Assembly (NCBI GenBank): GCA_965651695.1 | Contig: CBFGTI010000003.1 | Span: 25,765-89,764 of the forward strand | Reading direction: 5' to 3' | From: Imperialibacter sp965651695 | Lineage (GTDB): Bacteria; Bacteroidota; Bacteroidia; Cytophagales; Cyclobacteriaceae | Length of the DNA stretch: 64,000 nt | In this document: positions 53,346 through 60,802 of the stretch, piece after piece | Numbering within the stretch: the first letter of the stretch is position 1 | How the letters are laid out: each line of letters opens with the position of its first letter | Notes under the pieces: model-generated | What the model saw: only the letters and a program-made list of their open reading frames with translations | The model's database searches: none | Told to the model about the DNA's origin: nothing | Position numbers and translations under genes: made by a program

Positions 53346-54053
53346 ATGAGATATATTATAATCCTGAGCCTTCTTTGGGCAGTATTTCCTTCTTGCAAGG
53401 AAGCGCAGGACAAAAGCACCGGAGACAGCGACGAGGCAGCCCGTGCCAATGAGGTTAAAGAAAGAGTAGACGAGCAGGCAAGCGACGGCCGCAAGGTTAT
53501 TCTCTTTTACGGCAACAGCATTACGGCCGGCTACGGACTCGATCTGTCGGAAGCTTTTCCGGCCATTGTACAGGAGCGCCTCGATTCGCTGGGGTACGAC
53601 TACCAGGTAATAAATGCCGGGCTAAGCGGCGAAACTACAGCAAGCGGACTCTCCCGCATTGAATGGGTGCTGCGCACGCCGGTAGATATTTTTGTGCTCG
53701 AGCTGGGCGGCAACGACGGGCTCCGGGGTATTAGCCTCGACGAAACGAAGCGTAACCTGGAGAGTATCCTTTTGAAAGTGAAGGGCGAATACCCGCAGGT
53801 AAAAATTGTAGTGGCAGGCATGCAAATTCCCCCTAATATGGGGCAGGAGTATACGGAAGAGTTCAGAGGTATATTTCCGGTGCTGGCAGAAAAACACGAT
53901 GCCGTGCTGATACCCTTTCTGCTCGAAGGCGTAGGGGGAAATCCCGAATTGAACCTGCCGGACGGTATTCACCCAACTGCTGAAGGCCATAAAATAGTGG
54001 CCGAAACAGTTTGGGAAGCGCTAAAACCACTACTCGTAAAAAAATCGATCTAA
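53346..54053 (+). CDS. tesA: TesA-like SGNH esterase/lysophospholipase, lipoprotein
   Basis: A 235-residue SGNH hydrolase. Block I FYGNSITAGYGL with the catalytic Ser, Gly/Asn oxyanion positions in NAGLSGETTASG and LELGGNDGLRG, and block V DGIHPTAEGH with Asp and His. The start at 53346 gives a lipoprotein signal (MRYIIILSLLWAVFPSC); an ATG at 53328 would add six residues. The class is that of E. coli TesA (arylesterase/thioesterase/lysophospholipase I). It ends three bases before an AGCS symporter gene. TesA is usually divergent from ybbA-ybbP, and that orientation is preserved here. Confidence 0.85.
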   Translation: MRYIIILSLLWAVFPSCKEAQDKSTGDSDEAARANEVKERVDEQASDGRKVILFYGNSITAGYGLDLSEAFPAIVQERLDSLGYDYQVINAGLSGETTASGLSRIEWVLRTPVDIFVLELGGNDGLRGISLDETKRNLESILLKVKGEYPQVKIVVAGMQIPPNMGQEYTEEFRGIFPVLAEKHDAVLIPFLLEGVGGNPELNLPDGIHPTAEGHKIVAETVWEALKPLLVKKSI

Positions 54054-54056
54054 CCA

Positions 54057-55430
54057 TTGGAACGCATTGAACAATTTATTTCCGAAGCCGCCGGAGTAGT
54101 ATGGGGTATGCCCCTTCTTATTCTGGTAATGGGAGGCGGCATCTTTTTCATGCTGTATTCCGGCTTTGCACCCTTCAAATACTTCGGCCATGCATTAAAT
54201 GTTCTCAGGGGTAAATACGACAACCCCAACGACCCCGGCGATGTGAACCATTTTCAGGCGCTCTCGGGTGCGCTGGCTGCAACCATTGGCATGGGCAACG
54301 TAAGCGGTGTGGCCATTGCCATAGTAATGGGCGGCCCCGGTGTAATGTTCTGGATGTGGGTGAGCGCTTTTTTTGGCATGGCTACCAAGTTTTTTACCTG
54401 CACGCTTGCTGTTATGTATCGGGGTAGAGACTCAGCCGGCAACCTGCAGGGCGGCCCCATGTACTTTATTACTGAGGGGCTTGGGCAAAAATGGAAACCG
54501 CTGGCGGTATTTTTCAGCGTGTTCTGCTTTTTCGGAGCCACGCCCATTTTCCAGGCCAACCAGGTAATACAGGTGACCAACGATGTGCTGCTGGCACCGG
54601 CAGGGTTTACGTGGGCAGGCACTTTTGCAGCCAACCTTGTCATGGGCTTGCTTATCACGCTGCTTACCTGCCTGGTTATTTTCGGCGGCATTAAGCGTAT
54701 CGGCCTCGTGGCCAGCCGCATGGTGCCTTTTATGGTGGTGCTGTATATGGGGTCGGTGCTTTACATAGTGGCCATTCACATAGCCGACGTGCCTGCCATT
54801 TTCGCAAGTATCATTACCGATGCTTTTACTGCCAAAGCGGCCATGGGTGGCGCCATCGGGTTGCTGATTATTGAAGGGGCAAAGCGGGCGTCGTTTTCCA
54901 ACGAGGCGGGCATTGGCACGGCGCCACTGATGCACGGTGCCTCTAAAACCAAAGAACCGGTAAGGGAAGGCCTTGTGGCCATGATGGGGCCTGCCATCGA
55001 CACGCTGATTGTGTGTTCATTAACCGGCTTTGCTATTCTGGCCACCAACGTATGGCAAACTACCGACACCAACGGCATTACGCTTACCGGGAAAGCCTTT
55101 GAAGCTGCCATGCCAGCTATTGGGCCGTTTCTGCTGTTTTTGTGTGTGCTAATCTTTGGCTTCACCACGCTTTTTTCTTACAGCTACTATGGTACCAAGT
55201 GTGTAAGCTTTTTAGCCGGGGCCAAATACGCCCATTACTTTAACTACTGGTACGTGTCCATCATCATCATAGGCTCGGTTACTACGCTCACCATGGTAGT
55301 CGATTTTATCAATGTGATGTTCGGGCTTATGGCCATACCTACCATGACGGCCGCTTTGTTGCTGGCTCCTAAAGTAAAAGCAGCCGCCACCGACTACTTT
55401 GAAAGAGTGAAGCGGGGCGAGTTTGAATAG
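54057..55430 (+). CDS. Sodium:alanine/glycine symporter (AGCS family)
   Basis: A 457-residue transporter with about eleven membrane helices. AGCS signatures: ALSGALAATIGMGNVSGVAI in the first third, RGRDSAGNLQGGPMYFITEG, and RASFSNEAGIGTAPLMHGAS in the middle. It takes up small neutral amino acids with Na+. The start is a TTG at 54057, three bases after the tesA stop; there is no ATG in the conserved N-terminus, so TTG is the most likely start and translation is probably coupled to tesA. A 900-base gap follows. Confidence 0.92.
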   Translation: MERIEQFISEAAGVVWGMPLLILVMGGGIFFMLYSGFAPFKYFGHALNVLRGKYDNPNDPGDVNHFQALSGALAATIGMGNVSGVAIAIVMGGPGVMFWMWVSAFFGMATKFFTCTLAVMYRGRDSAGNLQGGPMYFITEGLGQKWKPLAVFFSVFCFFGATPIFQANQVIQVTNDVLLAPAGFTWAGTFAANLVMGLLITLLTCLVIFGGIKRIGLVASRMVPFMVVLYMGSVLYIVAIHIADVPAIFASIITDAFTAKAAMGGAIGLLIIEGAKRASFSNEAGIGTAPLMHGASKTKEPVREGLVAMMGPAIDTLIVCSLTGFAILATNVWQTTDTNGITLTGKAFEAAMPAIGPFLLFLCVLIFGFTTLFSYSYYGTKCVSFLAGAKYAHYFNYWYVSIIIIGSVTTLTMVVDFINVMFGLMAIPTMTAALLLAPKVKAAATDYFERVKRGEFE

Positions 55431-55870
55431 CCGGTAGGGTTGAAGCAAGCACGCTTACAACGTCGCCTCCCCGATCAGCCATTTCACCTGTGTGCCACGA
55501 GTTGGCAATCACCATGCTTCAAACAGATCACCTTTGATTTTTCTTGTATATGGTTTAAAAAATCAGCTGGTCGACAGCTAAAAAAGAGGTATTCGGCACT
55601 GCATATTTGCTGAGGCACAAGGTCCAATAATCGGTGCGCAACGCCTAGCCAGTAAATTTTTTAAGAATTTTTATGCCTCTTTATGAACACTTCCCTCCTT
55701 CAGTAGCTAATCTTTTTCGTTACTTCAATAAGAGCCTCATTTTGTACTTTTTTGAGTTTTAGACTCTAAAATGCAAATCTATACTTTTGAAAGTAATCAA
55801 AAATATTACTTTATTAGTTAATAAAATTATAAAATTAGGATATTCATGACATGAATAATGCAAAATATTT
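55431..55870. other. Intergenic region with tandem palindromes before the structured RNA
   Basis: No gene. From about 55700 it is AT-rich. Two perfect 15-base palindromes with 7-bp arms and one central base occur: TTTTAGA-C-TCTAAAA at 55757-55771 and ATTCATG-A-CATGAAT at 55842-55856. Each is followed 15-21 bases later by a TACTTTTG (55792-55799 and 55871-55878), a match to the -7 promoter element. Confidence 0.5.
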
Positions 55871-55878
55871 TACTTTTG
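55871..55878 (+). promoter_or_regulatory. Promoter -7 element for the structured RNA
   Basis: TACTTTTG matches TAnnTTTG. The palindrome at 55842-55856 lies where the -33 region would be, so a repressor or activator bound there could control it. Confidence 0.45.
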
Positions 55879-55884
55879 TCCGAT

Positions 55885-56197
55885 GTGTGTTGCTTGCATG
55901 ATAAAGGATTTTTCCGTTATATTTGGAGAGAAATAGGGCAGGTAAAAAGATGTCGGGCGGGTCCGCAAAGGCCTACGGTTCATGAACGTAGGAAGGTGTC
56001 TTGCGGGTTGCCCGTCCGCCCATATAAAGGTAGTTGTTAGCCGATGACCAGCCAGAAAATACTGGTTGCAAGTTCACGTCAGGGTTAGATTCATAACCTA
56101 TTCAACCTGAGCAGACCGACCGACGAAGCAACTAATTAAGTCCCGCCGTGAATGGGCCAAAAAGGGCGGCCAGTTATCCTGGTTCAGCCCTTTTTGC
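55885..56197 (+). ncRNA. Putative structured RNA or leader with intrinsic terminator
   Basis: About 310 bases with no credible reading frame but strong pairing. Domain 1 has three nested stems: GGGCGG 55955-55960 with CCGCCC 56016-56021, CCGCAA 55963-55968 with TTGCGG 56001-56006, and CCTACG 55972-55977 with CGTAGG 55987-55992. Domain 2: ACCAG 56047-56051 with CTGGT 56062-56066, TTCACG 56073-56078 with CGTGAA 56147-56152 enclosing TCAGG 56079-56083 with CCTGA 56106-56110. TAGTTG 56031-56036 can pair with CAACTA 56129-56134, which would form a pseudoknot. An intrinsic terminator closes it. It is either a free RNA or an attenuating leader of the operon starting at 56337. The GCAAAGGCC and GCGGGTTGCC pieces recall the c-di-GMP-I (GEMM) core only loosely. 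I find no tmRNA, RNase P, SRP or 6S signatures. Confidence 0.5.
56159..56196 (+). terminator. Intrinsic terminator at the end of the structured RNA
   Basis: AAAAAGGGC (56159-56167) pairs with GCCCTTTTT (56187-56195), with an inner CCAG/CTGG pair around a five-base loop. The T-run follows the stem directly. It lies 141 bases before the first gene of the sugar operon. Confidence 0.8.
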
Positions 56198-56336
56198 ATT
56201 TCAAAGTACCGAAAAAAACTTGTTGTATCAAAGGGCATAGACGTCCGATACCCACCGCATTTCCACCACCCAAATCCACCCCTCTTTGTTATTTCCTCAA
56301 TAATGACGTCCTTATACTGGCAACATCTCCTGCATT

Positions 56337-57056
56337 ATGAAACCTGTTGTTCAAATTTCCCTCGACCTTACCGACATTGACGAAGCGCTGGAAACAGCTG
56401 CTATGGCGCTACGGGCTGGGGTCGACTGGCTGGAAGCCGGCACGCCGCTTATTTTGGCTGAAGGACTGCATGGCGTGAGAAAGCTGCGGGAGGCATTCCC
56501 TTCCACGCCCATAGTGGCCGACCTCAAAACCATGGACGGTGGCTACCTCGAAGCTGAAATGATGGCAAAAGCCGGTGCCAACTACGTGGTGGTAATGGCC
56601 CGGGCGCATGAAGAGACCATTAAATGCGTGGTAAAGGCAGGCCGCGATTTTGGTATCAGCGTAATGGGCGACAACCTCGGCTGCCCCGATATGGTGGCGG
56701 GCGCCAAATGGCTGGAAGACCTTGGCTGCGACTACGTGGTGCACCACATCGGCTACGACGAACGGCGGGGCATTGCCGCACAGGGTAAAAGAATGCCAAG
56801 CCCGCTCGACCAGCTTGCGGAAGTGGTGCATGCCGTTTCCATTCCTGTACAGGCTGTTGGCGGCCTTAGCCTGGAGCAGGCAATCCGGTGCCCCGAGTAC
56901 GGAGCGCCGCTGGTTGTACTGGGAGCGCCGCTTACCATAGATGCCGATGCGTTTAAAACCGCTGACGGCAATCTCGAAGCCTCGCTGCGTATGATCTGTG
57001 AGAAAGTGCATGCCTACGGCGATATTGCCATTGGTACGCAGCACAAAAATCTTTAA
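56337..57056 (+). CDS. HUMPS/KGPDC-family decarboxylase or hexulose-phosphate synthase-like protein
   Basis: A 239-residue (beta/alpha)8 enzyme of the orotidine-5-phosphate decarboxylase suprafamily, nearest to 3-keto-L-gulonate-6-phosphate decarboxylase and 3-hexulose-6-phosphate synthase. The metal/active-site motif DxKxxD is in IVADLKTMDGGYLEAEMM; VQISLDLTD at the N-terminus and VQAVGGLSLEQA near the phosphate end also fit. In this family the substrate is a keto-sugar phosphate, and either decarboxylation or aldol chemistry is possible. First of four genes on one strand (ADH, SDR, TIM-barrel isomerase follow), so a sugar or sugar-acid pathway is likely. A putative structured RNA with a terminator lies in front. 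Confidence 0.82.
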   Translation: MKPVVQISLDLTDIDEALETAAMALRAGVDWLEAGTPLILAEGLHGVRKLREAFPSTPIVADLKTMDGGYLEAEMMAKAGANYVVVMARAHEETIKCVVKAGRDFGISVMGDNLGCPDMVAGAKWLEDLGCDYVVHHIGYDERRGIAAQGKRMPSPLDQLAEVVHAVSIPVQAVGGLSLEQAIRCPEYGAPLVVLGAPLTIDADAFKTADGNLEASLRMICEKVHAYGDIAIGTQHKNL

Positions 57057-57112
57057 ATTTTGACTAAACAAACTCTCCGTAACACAGGAGGGAGAACCAT
57101 ACCCGAACAAGA

Positions 57113-58138
57113 ATGAAACATGCTGCCGTTGTAAACTATGCCCCTGAAAAAGGATCGGTTGAACTGAGAGAGGTAGAAACTCCCCACATTGGCGACGAAG
57201 ACGTGCTGCTGGAAGTAGCCAACGTTGGCGTATGCGGCAGCGATCTGCACCAGTGGACGGCCGACCACAGCTGGCCCGTAAACTACCCCGTGGTGCTGGG
57301 GCATGAGTTTGGCGGGCATATTGCCAAAGTGGGAAAGCTGGTGAAAGGCTGGAAGGAAGGCGACCGGGTGGTGAGCGAAACTGCCGCTTTGATTGATGCG
57401 AACAATCCGATGACCCGGCAGGGCTTTTACAACCTCGACCCTACCCGCAAAGGCTTTGGCTATGGGGTAAATGGTGCCATGACACGCTTTGTGAGGGTAC
57501 CCGCACGCTGTCTGCACCAGGTGCCTGCACAGCTTCCATTCGAGCAGGCCTGCCTCACCGAACCCTGCTGCGTGGCTTACAATGCAGTGGTGGAAAACAG
57601 CCGCATTAAACCCGGCGACCGGGTAGTAGTGATTGGCCCGGGTACCATCGGCATATTGTGTGCGGCCGTTGCCCGCCTTTGCGGTGCCGAGGTGCTGGTA
57701 GTGGGGCTGGCGGCTGACATGAACCGCCTGCAGATTGCCTCTCAGTACGGCTGCGAAGGGCTGGCAGGCGATGCGACCGCCTGGGCACGGGAACGAGACG
57801 GCATGGGCGCCGATTGCGTAATCGATGCTGCCGGCCACAGCGCTACCCTCAAGTTGGCCATCGACTGGGTGCGGCCCAGGGGGCAGATCACCAAAGTGGG
57901 CTGGGGCCCCCAGCCGCTTAATTATTCTATCGATCCCCTCATTCAAAAAAACGTGACCCTACAGGGAAGCTTCAGTCACAACTGGCCCATTTGGGAGCGG
58001 GTAATCAGCTTGCTGGCATCGGGACGGCTGGATGTAAAACCCATCATCGGCGGTGTGTGGCCCGTAACCGACTGGCACACGGCCTTCGAAAAAATGCACA
58101 AAGGTGAAGTAGTAAAAAGCGTACTAAAACCTGTATAA
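57113..58138 (+). CDS. Zinc-dependent medium-chain alcohol (polyol) dehydrogenase
   Basis: A 341-residue MDR enzyme. The catalytic zinc ligands are present: Cys41 in VGVCGSDLHQW and His64-Glu65 in VLGHEFGGH. The NAD(P)-binding motif is VVVIGPGTIGILCAAVARL. The structural-zinc lobe is unusual: residues about 90-118 (TAALIDANNPMTRQGFYNLD and on) carry none of the four Cys, so the second zinc is absent. It resembles sorbitol/idonate dehydrogenases and would oxidise a polyol or sugar acid. 56 bases after the first gene and three bases before the SDR gene. Substrate unknown. Confidence 0.87.
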   Translation: MKHAAVVNYAPEKGSVELREVETPHIGDEDVLLEVANVGVCGSDLHQWTADHSWPVNYPVVLGHEFGGHIAKVGKLVKGWKEGDRVVSETAALIDANNPMTRQGFYNLDPTRKGFGYGVNGAMTRFVRVPARCLHQVPAQLPFEQACLTEPCCVAYNAVVENSRIKPGDRVVVIGPGTIGILCAAVARLCGAEVLVVGLAADMNRLQIASQYGCEGLAGDATAWARERDGMGADCVIDAAGHSATLKLAIDWVRPRGQITKVGWGPQPLNYSIDPLIQKNVTLQGSFSHNWPIWERVISLLASGRLDVKPIIGGVWPVTDWHTAFEKMHKGEVVKSVLKPV

Positions 58139-58141
58139 CAG

Positions 58142-58942
58142 ATGCGACTAAAAGACAAGGTAGTAATAGTAACGGGGTCTACCACAGGCATTGGCAAAGC
58201 CATTGCCCTGCGTTGTGTTGCAGAAGGTGCTAAAGTTGTTGTTCATGGACTGGAAAGGGAGCTTGGCGAAGAAGTGGTGTCGGAAATCGGGAAAGACGCG
58301 GCCAGGCTGCACATAGAAGACCTTACCAATGAAGGTGCTCCTGGCCGGCTTGTTGAGCTGGCGGTAAAGTCGTTTGGCAAACTGGATGCCGTGGTAAACA
58401 ACGCCGCGCTGGTAATTGCCTCTACCATTCACGATACCGACCTCGCTTTTCTCAGGAAGGTAATGGAAATTAATATGGTGGCGCCTTATGCCATGATTCA
58501 GGCTGCCCTCCCGGAGCTGCGCAAAACAAAAGGCAATGTGCTCAACATCGGCTCTGTCAACGCTCATGGCGGCGAACCGAACCTGATGGCCTACAGCATT
58601 TCCAAGGGAGCATTAATGACGTTAACCCGTAATCTCGGCGACACCCTGCACCGCGAAGATGGTGTGCGGGTAAACCAGATCAATCCGGGCTGGGTGCTAA
58701 CCGAAAATGAAGCCAAACTGAAAAGAAGTCATGGACTTCCGATCGATTGGTACAGAGAACTGCCCGATATATATGCCCCGGCCGGACGCATCCTGAAACC
58801 AGCAGAAATGGCCGCAGCAGCCGTTTACTGGCTTGCCGACGAAAGTGGCCCCATTAGCGGCCAGGTGGTAGACCTGGAGCAGTATCCCGTCCTGGGCCGC
58901 AATCCGCCCAAAGACAGTTCGATTCTGAAGCCCAAAAAGTAA
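58142..58942 (+). CDS. Classical SDR oxidoreductase
   Basis: A 266-residue short-chain dehydrogenase. TGSTTGIGKA at residues 11-20 binds the dinucleotide, NNAA is in VVNNAALV, and the catalytic residues are Ser138 (NIGSVN), Tyr151 and Lys155 (AYSISKGAL). It resembles glucose/gluconate-type dehydrogenases (3-oxo sugar reductases). Start three bases after the ADH stop and four bases before the next gene, so the genes are tightly coupled. The pairing of an MDR and an SDR suggests oxidation at one carbon and reduction at another of the same sugar skeleton. Confidence 0.9.
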   Translation: MRLKDKVVIVTGSTTGIGKAIALRCVAEGAKVVVHGLERELGEEVVSEIGKDAARLHIEDLTNEGAPGRLVELAVKSFGKLDAVVNNAALVIASTIHDTDLAFLRKVMEINMVAPYAMIQAALPELRKTKGNVLNIGSVNAHGGEPNLMAYSISKGALMTLTRNLGDTLHREDGVRVNQINPGWVLTENEAKLKRSHGLPIDWYRELPDIYAPAGRILKPAEMAAAAVYWLADESGPISGQVVDLEQYPVLGRNPPKDSSILKPKK

Positions 58943-58946
58943 ATCC

Positions 58947-59831
58947 ATGCCCAAACTCGCTGCTTTTCCCAAGGCTTTTATGCAGGCACTCTGCAAAGAC
59001 GGCACCATGAAAGTGTCGGAATGGATCGAATTGGCCACAAAACTCGACATCGACGGGCTTGAGTGGTACGCAGGTTTTCTCGAAATGGCCGATGAAAACA
59101 ATTGGCGGAAGTTCAGGAAGCAGGTAGAAGACCGCGGCATGGTAATTCCCATGATGTGCTGCTCGCCCGACTTTACCCACCCGGATAAAAGCTTCAGGCA
59201 AAAAGAGATTGAGAAACAAAAGCGATGGATCGACATGACGTATGCCCTTGGCGGCTCGTACTGTAGGGTGCTTTCGGGGCAGCGGAGGCCCGAACTTTCG
59301 GTTAACGAAGGGGTAAAGCTGGCTGCAGAAAGCATCGAAGCCTGCCTGCCTTATGCACAGGATCGAAACATTACGCTAATTATCGAAAACCATTACAAAG
59401 ACGACTTTTGGGAATACCCGGAGTTTGCACAAAAAGCCGACGTATTTTGCCAGCTGGTAGACCGTATACACCACCCCAACTTTGGCGTGAACTACGACCC
59501 CAGCAATACTTACCTGGCAGGCGAAGACCCGATTGACTTGCTAAAAAGAGTATCGCACCGGGTGGTAACGATGCATGCGAGCGACCGCTATTTAAAATAC
59601 GGCACCCTCGAAGACCTGCGTAAAGAAGAGGGCGGCGCAACAGGCTATGCCAAAAGACTGAGCCATGGCGAAATCGGCAAGGGGCTAAACGACTACGACG
59701 CCATTTTCACGGAATTGAAGCGGGTGGGCTTCGACGGGTGGATCAGCATTGAAGACGGAGTAGAAGGCATGGACCAATTGGAACGGAGCGTGGCGTTTTT
59801 GCGGCGCAAGATGAGGGAGTATTGGAATTGA
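58947..59831 (+). CDS. Sugar phosphate isomerase/epimerase (xylose isomerase-like TIM barrel)
   Basis: A 294-residue AP-endonuclease-2/IolE-like TIM barrel. Metal-binding positions are visible in ITLIIENHYKDD (Glu), FGVNYDPSNTYLAGEDP (Asp), VVTMHASDRY (His) and the C-terminal ISIEDGVEGMDQLE (Glu). Such enzymes isomerise or epimerise sugars and cyclitols, or act as dehydratases. Last gene of the four-gene unit; 58 bases before the convergent HU-like gene. There is no kinase or transporter in the unit, so the substrate or its uptake is handled elsewhere. Confidence 0.87.
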   Translation: MPKLAAFPKAFMQALCKDGTMKVSEWIELATKLDIDGLEWYAGFLEMADENNWRKFRKQVEDRGMVIPMMCCSPDFTHPDKSFRQKEIEKQKRWIDMTYALGGSYCRVLSGQRRPELSVNEGVKLAAESIEACLPYAQDRNITLIIENHYKDDFWEYPEFAQKADVFCQLVDRIHHPNFGVNYDPSNTYLAGEDPIDLLKRVSHRVVTMHASDRYLKYGTLEDLRKEEGGATGYAKRLSHGEIGKGLNDYDAIFTELKRVGFDGWISIEDGVEGMDQLERSVAFLRRKMREYWN

Positions 59832-59889
59832 ATCAGCTCAACTGGATGCACCGCTAAACAAGGCGTCGGTGGCAAAACGCTCCCACCAG

Positions 59890-60342
59890 TTATCCCATGG
59901 CTCTTAACTTCACATCGCTTTCAGTCACATTGGTCTTCCTTACCTTTTTCTGCCTTTCCGGCGCTTTGTAAAATCGAATTGCGGTTAGGTTGTCTTTCAT
60001 TTCCTGGCTTGGCCAGAAAATCACTTTTGTGCCGGTAATGCTTGAGGCAGATACCTGGTCGGGTGAAGGATGGCCTTTGCAGCAGAGGTTGACTCTGAAT
60101 TTGCCCAACTGCTCCAGGTTCACAATCCTGCCGTTTCTCATGTGTTTGGGAATGAGCTCCAGCAGGTTTTCGATAACCGCATAGGCATCGGCGGTAGTAA
60201 CGGTGCTGCGGGAGGCGATTTCTTTCACAAGCTGCCGAAGGGATACTTCCCGCTCTCTTTTGGGTGCTGCGTAGTATTGAAGCTGTCCGCCGCCGGCCAC
60301 ACCGGGCTCGCCACGGCCGATCACTTTGTATTGAATTGCCAT
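59890..60342 (-). CDS. HU-family DNA-binding protein (HU-HIG type)
   Basis: A 150-residue member of the HU/IHF superfamily with extra N- and C-terminal parts, the long HU-like type common in Bacteroidota. Core: VSLRQLVKEIASRSTVTTADAY-like helices, then NGRIVNLEQLGKFRVNL with the beta-arm start, and a Lys/Arg-rich C-terminus (ERQKKVRKTN). It binds or bends DNA; specific roles are unknown. Its upstream region carries the 22-bp phased repeat array (60605-60714), 263 bases before its start codon. Confidence 0.85.
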   Translation of the reverse strand: MAIQYKVIGRGEPGVAGGGQLQYYAAPKREREVSLRQLVKEIASRSTVTTADAYAVIENLLELIPKHMRNGRIVNLEQLGKFRVNLCCKGHPSPDQVSASSITGTKVIFWPSQEMKDNLTAIRFYKAPERQKKVRKTNVTESDVKLRAMG

Positions 60343-60604
60343 GATCTTTTGGTTAGAAGGTGAATAATACGAAAAAGGGTGGAGCGGGTGGGTTCCGGCC
60401 GGGACTACTTACTCTTAAAAGGATGTACGCCACGCCATTAATCGGGTTGTTTGACAGGCATTTTTTTAACATTTTTTAGCAAAACCAACCCAGCAGAACA
60501 GCAATACATCCCAGACACAAAGGCAAGAAACCGGAAACTCAAAAGCAATACCTCCTGGTCACAAAGCCAGTTAGTCTCCCGCATCAAGGCAAAACGGATG
60601 CAAG
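60343..60604. other. Intergenic between the HU-like gene and the repeat array
   Basis: No gene with recognisable content. A 96-codon frame at 60451-60741 runs through the array, but because the array period (22) is not a multiple of three its repeats fall in different frames, which argues against coding. No -7 promoter match is clear for the HU-like gene. Confidence 0.5.
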
Positions 60605-60714
60605 TGTTGGGCAACACTTATCTCATTGTTGGGCAACCCTTGTTTGGGTGTTGCGCAAGGCCCAATCCGGTGTTGGGCAACACGCACTCAAATGTTGGGC
60701 AACAGTTAAAGGTG
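60605..60714. repeat. Five-copy array of a 12-bp near-palindrome with exact 22-bp period
   Basis: TGTTGGGCAACA-like cores start at 60605, 60627, 60649, 60671 and 60693. Copies 1, 4 and 5 are TGTTGGGCAACA; copy 2 ends CC; copy 3 is TGTTGCGCAAGG. The ten bases between cores differ in sequence but not in length. The core holds GTTG-GG-CAAC, an inverted repeat, so each copy is a likely dimer-binding site; 22 bp is about two helical turns, which would place all five sites on one face of the DNA. Confidence 0.9.
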
Positions 60715-60802
60715 GATAAGGCGGAAATGGGGAGAGAATAAGGGAAGTGCATTCAGCGCTTATACGCTTCTCGATTAATGAAGTGGTCTCGATGCCAGCG
60801 GC

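Noticed and set aside
55858..56040. 60-residue frame in the structured RNA region
   Set aside because: It runs through nested GC-rich stems, lacks a ribosome-binding site and gives no recognisable protein.
55885..56197. tmRNA, RNase P RNA, SRP RNA or 6S RNA
   Set aside because: The invariant segments I would expect (for example the RNase P GAGGAAAGTCC and ACAGAAA blocks, or the tmRNA tRNA-like ends) are absent.
60605..60714. CRISPR array
   Set aside because: Repeats of 12 bp with 10-bp spacers are far below CRISPR sizes and there are no cas genes nearby.
60451..60741. 96-residue frame covering the 22-bp repeat array
   Set aside because: The repeat period is not a multiple of three, so the repeats appear in different frames; composition is not protein-like. 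The array is better explained as DNA-level structure.
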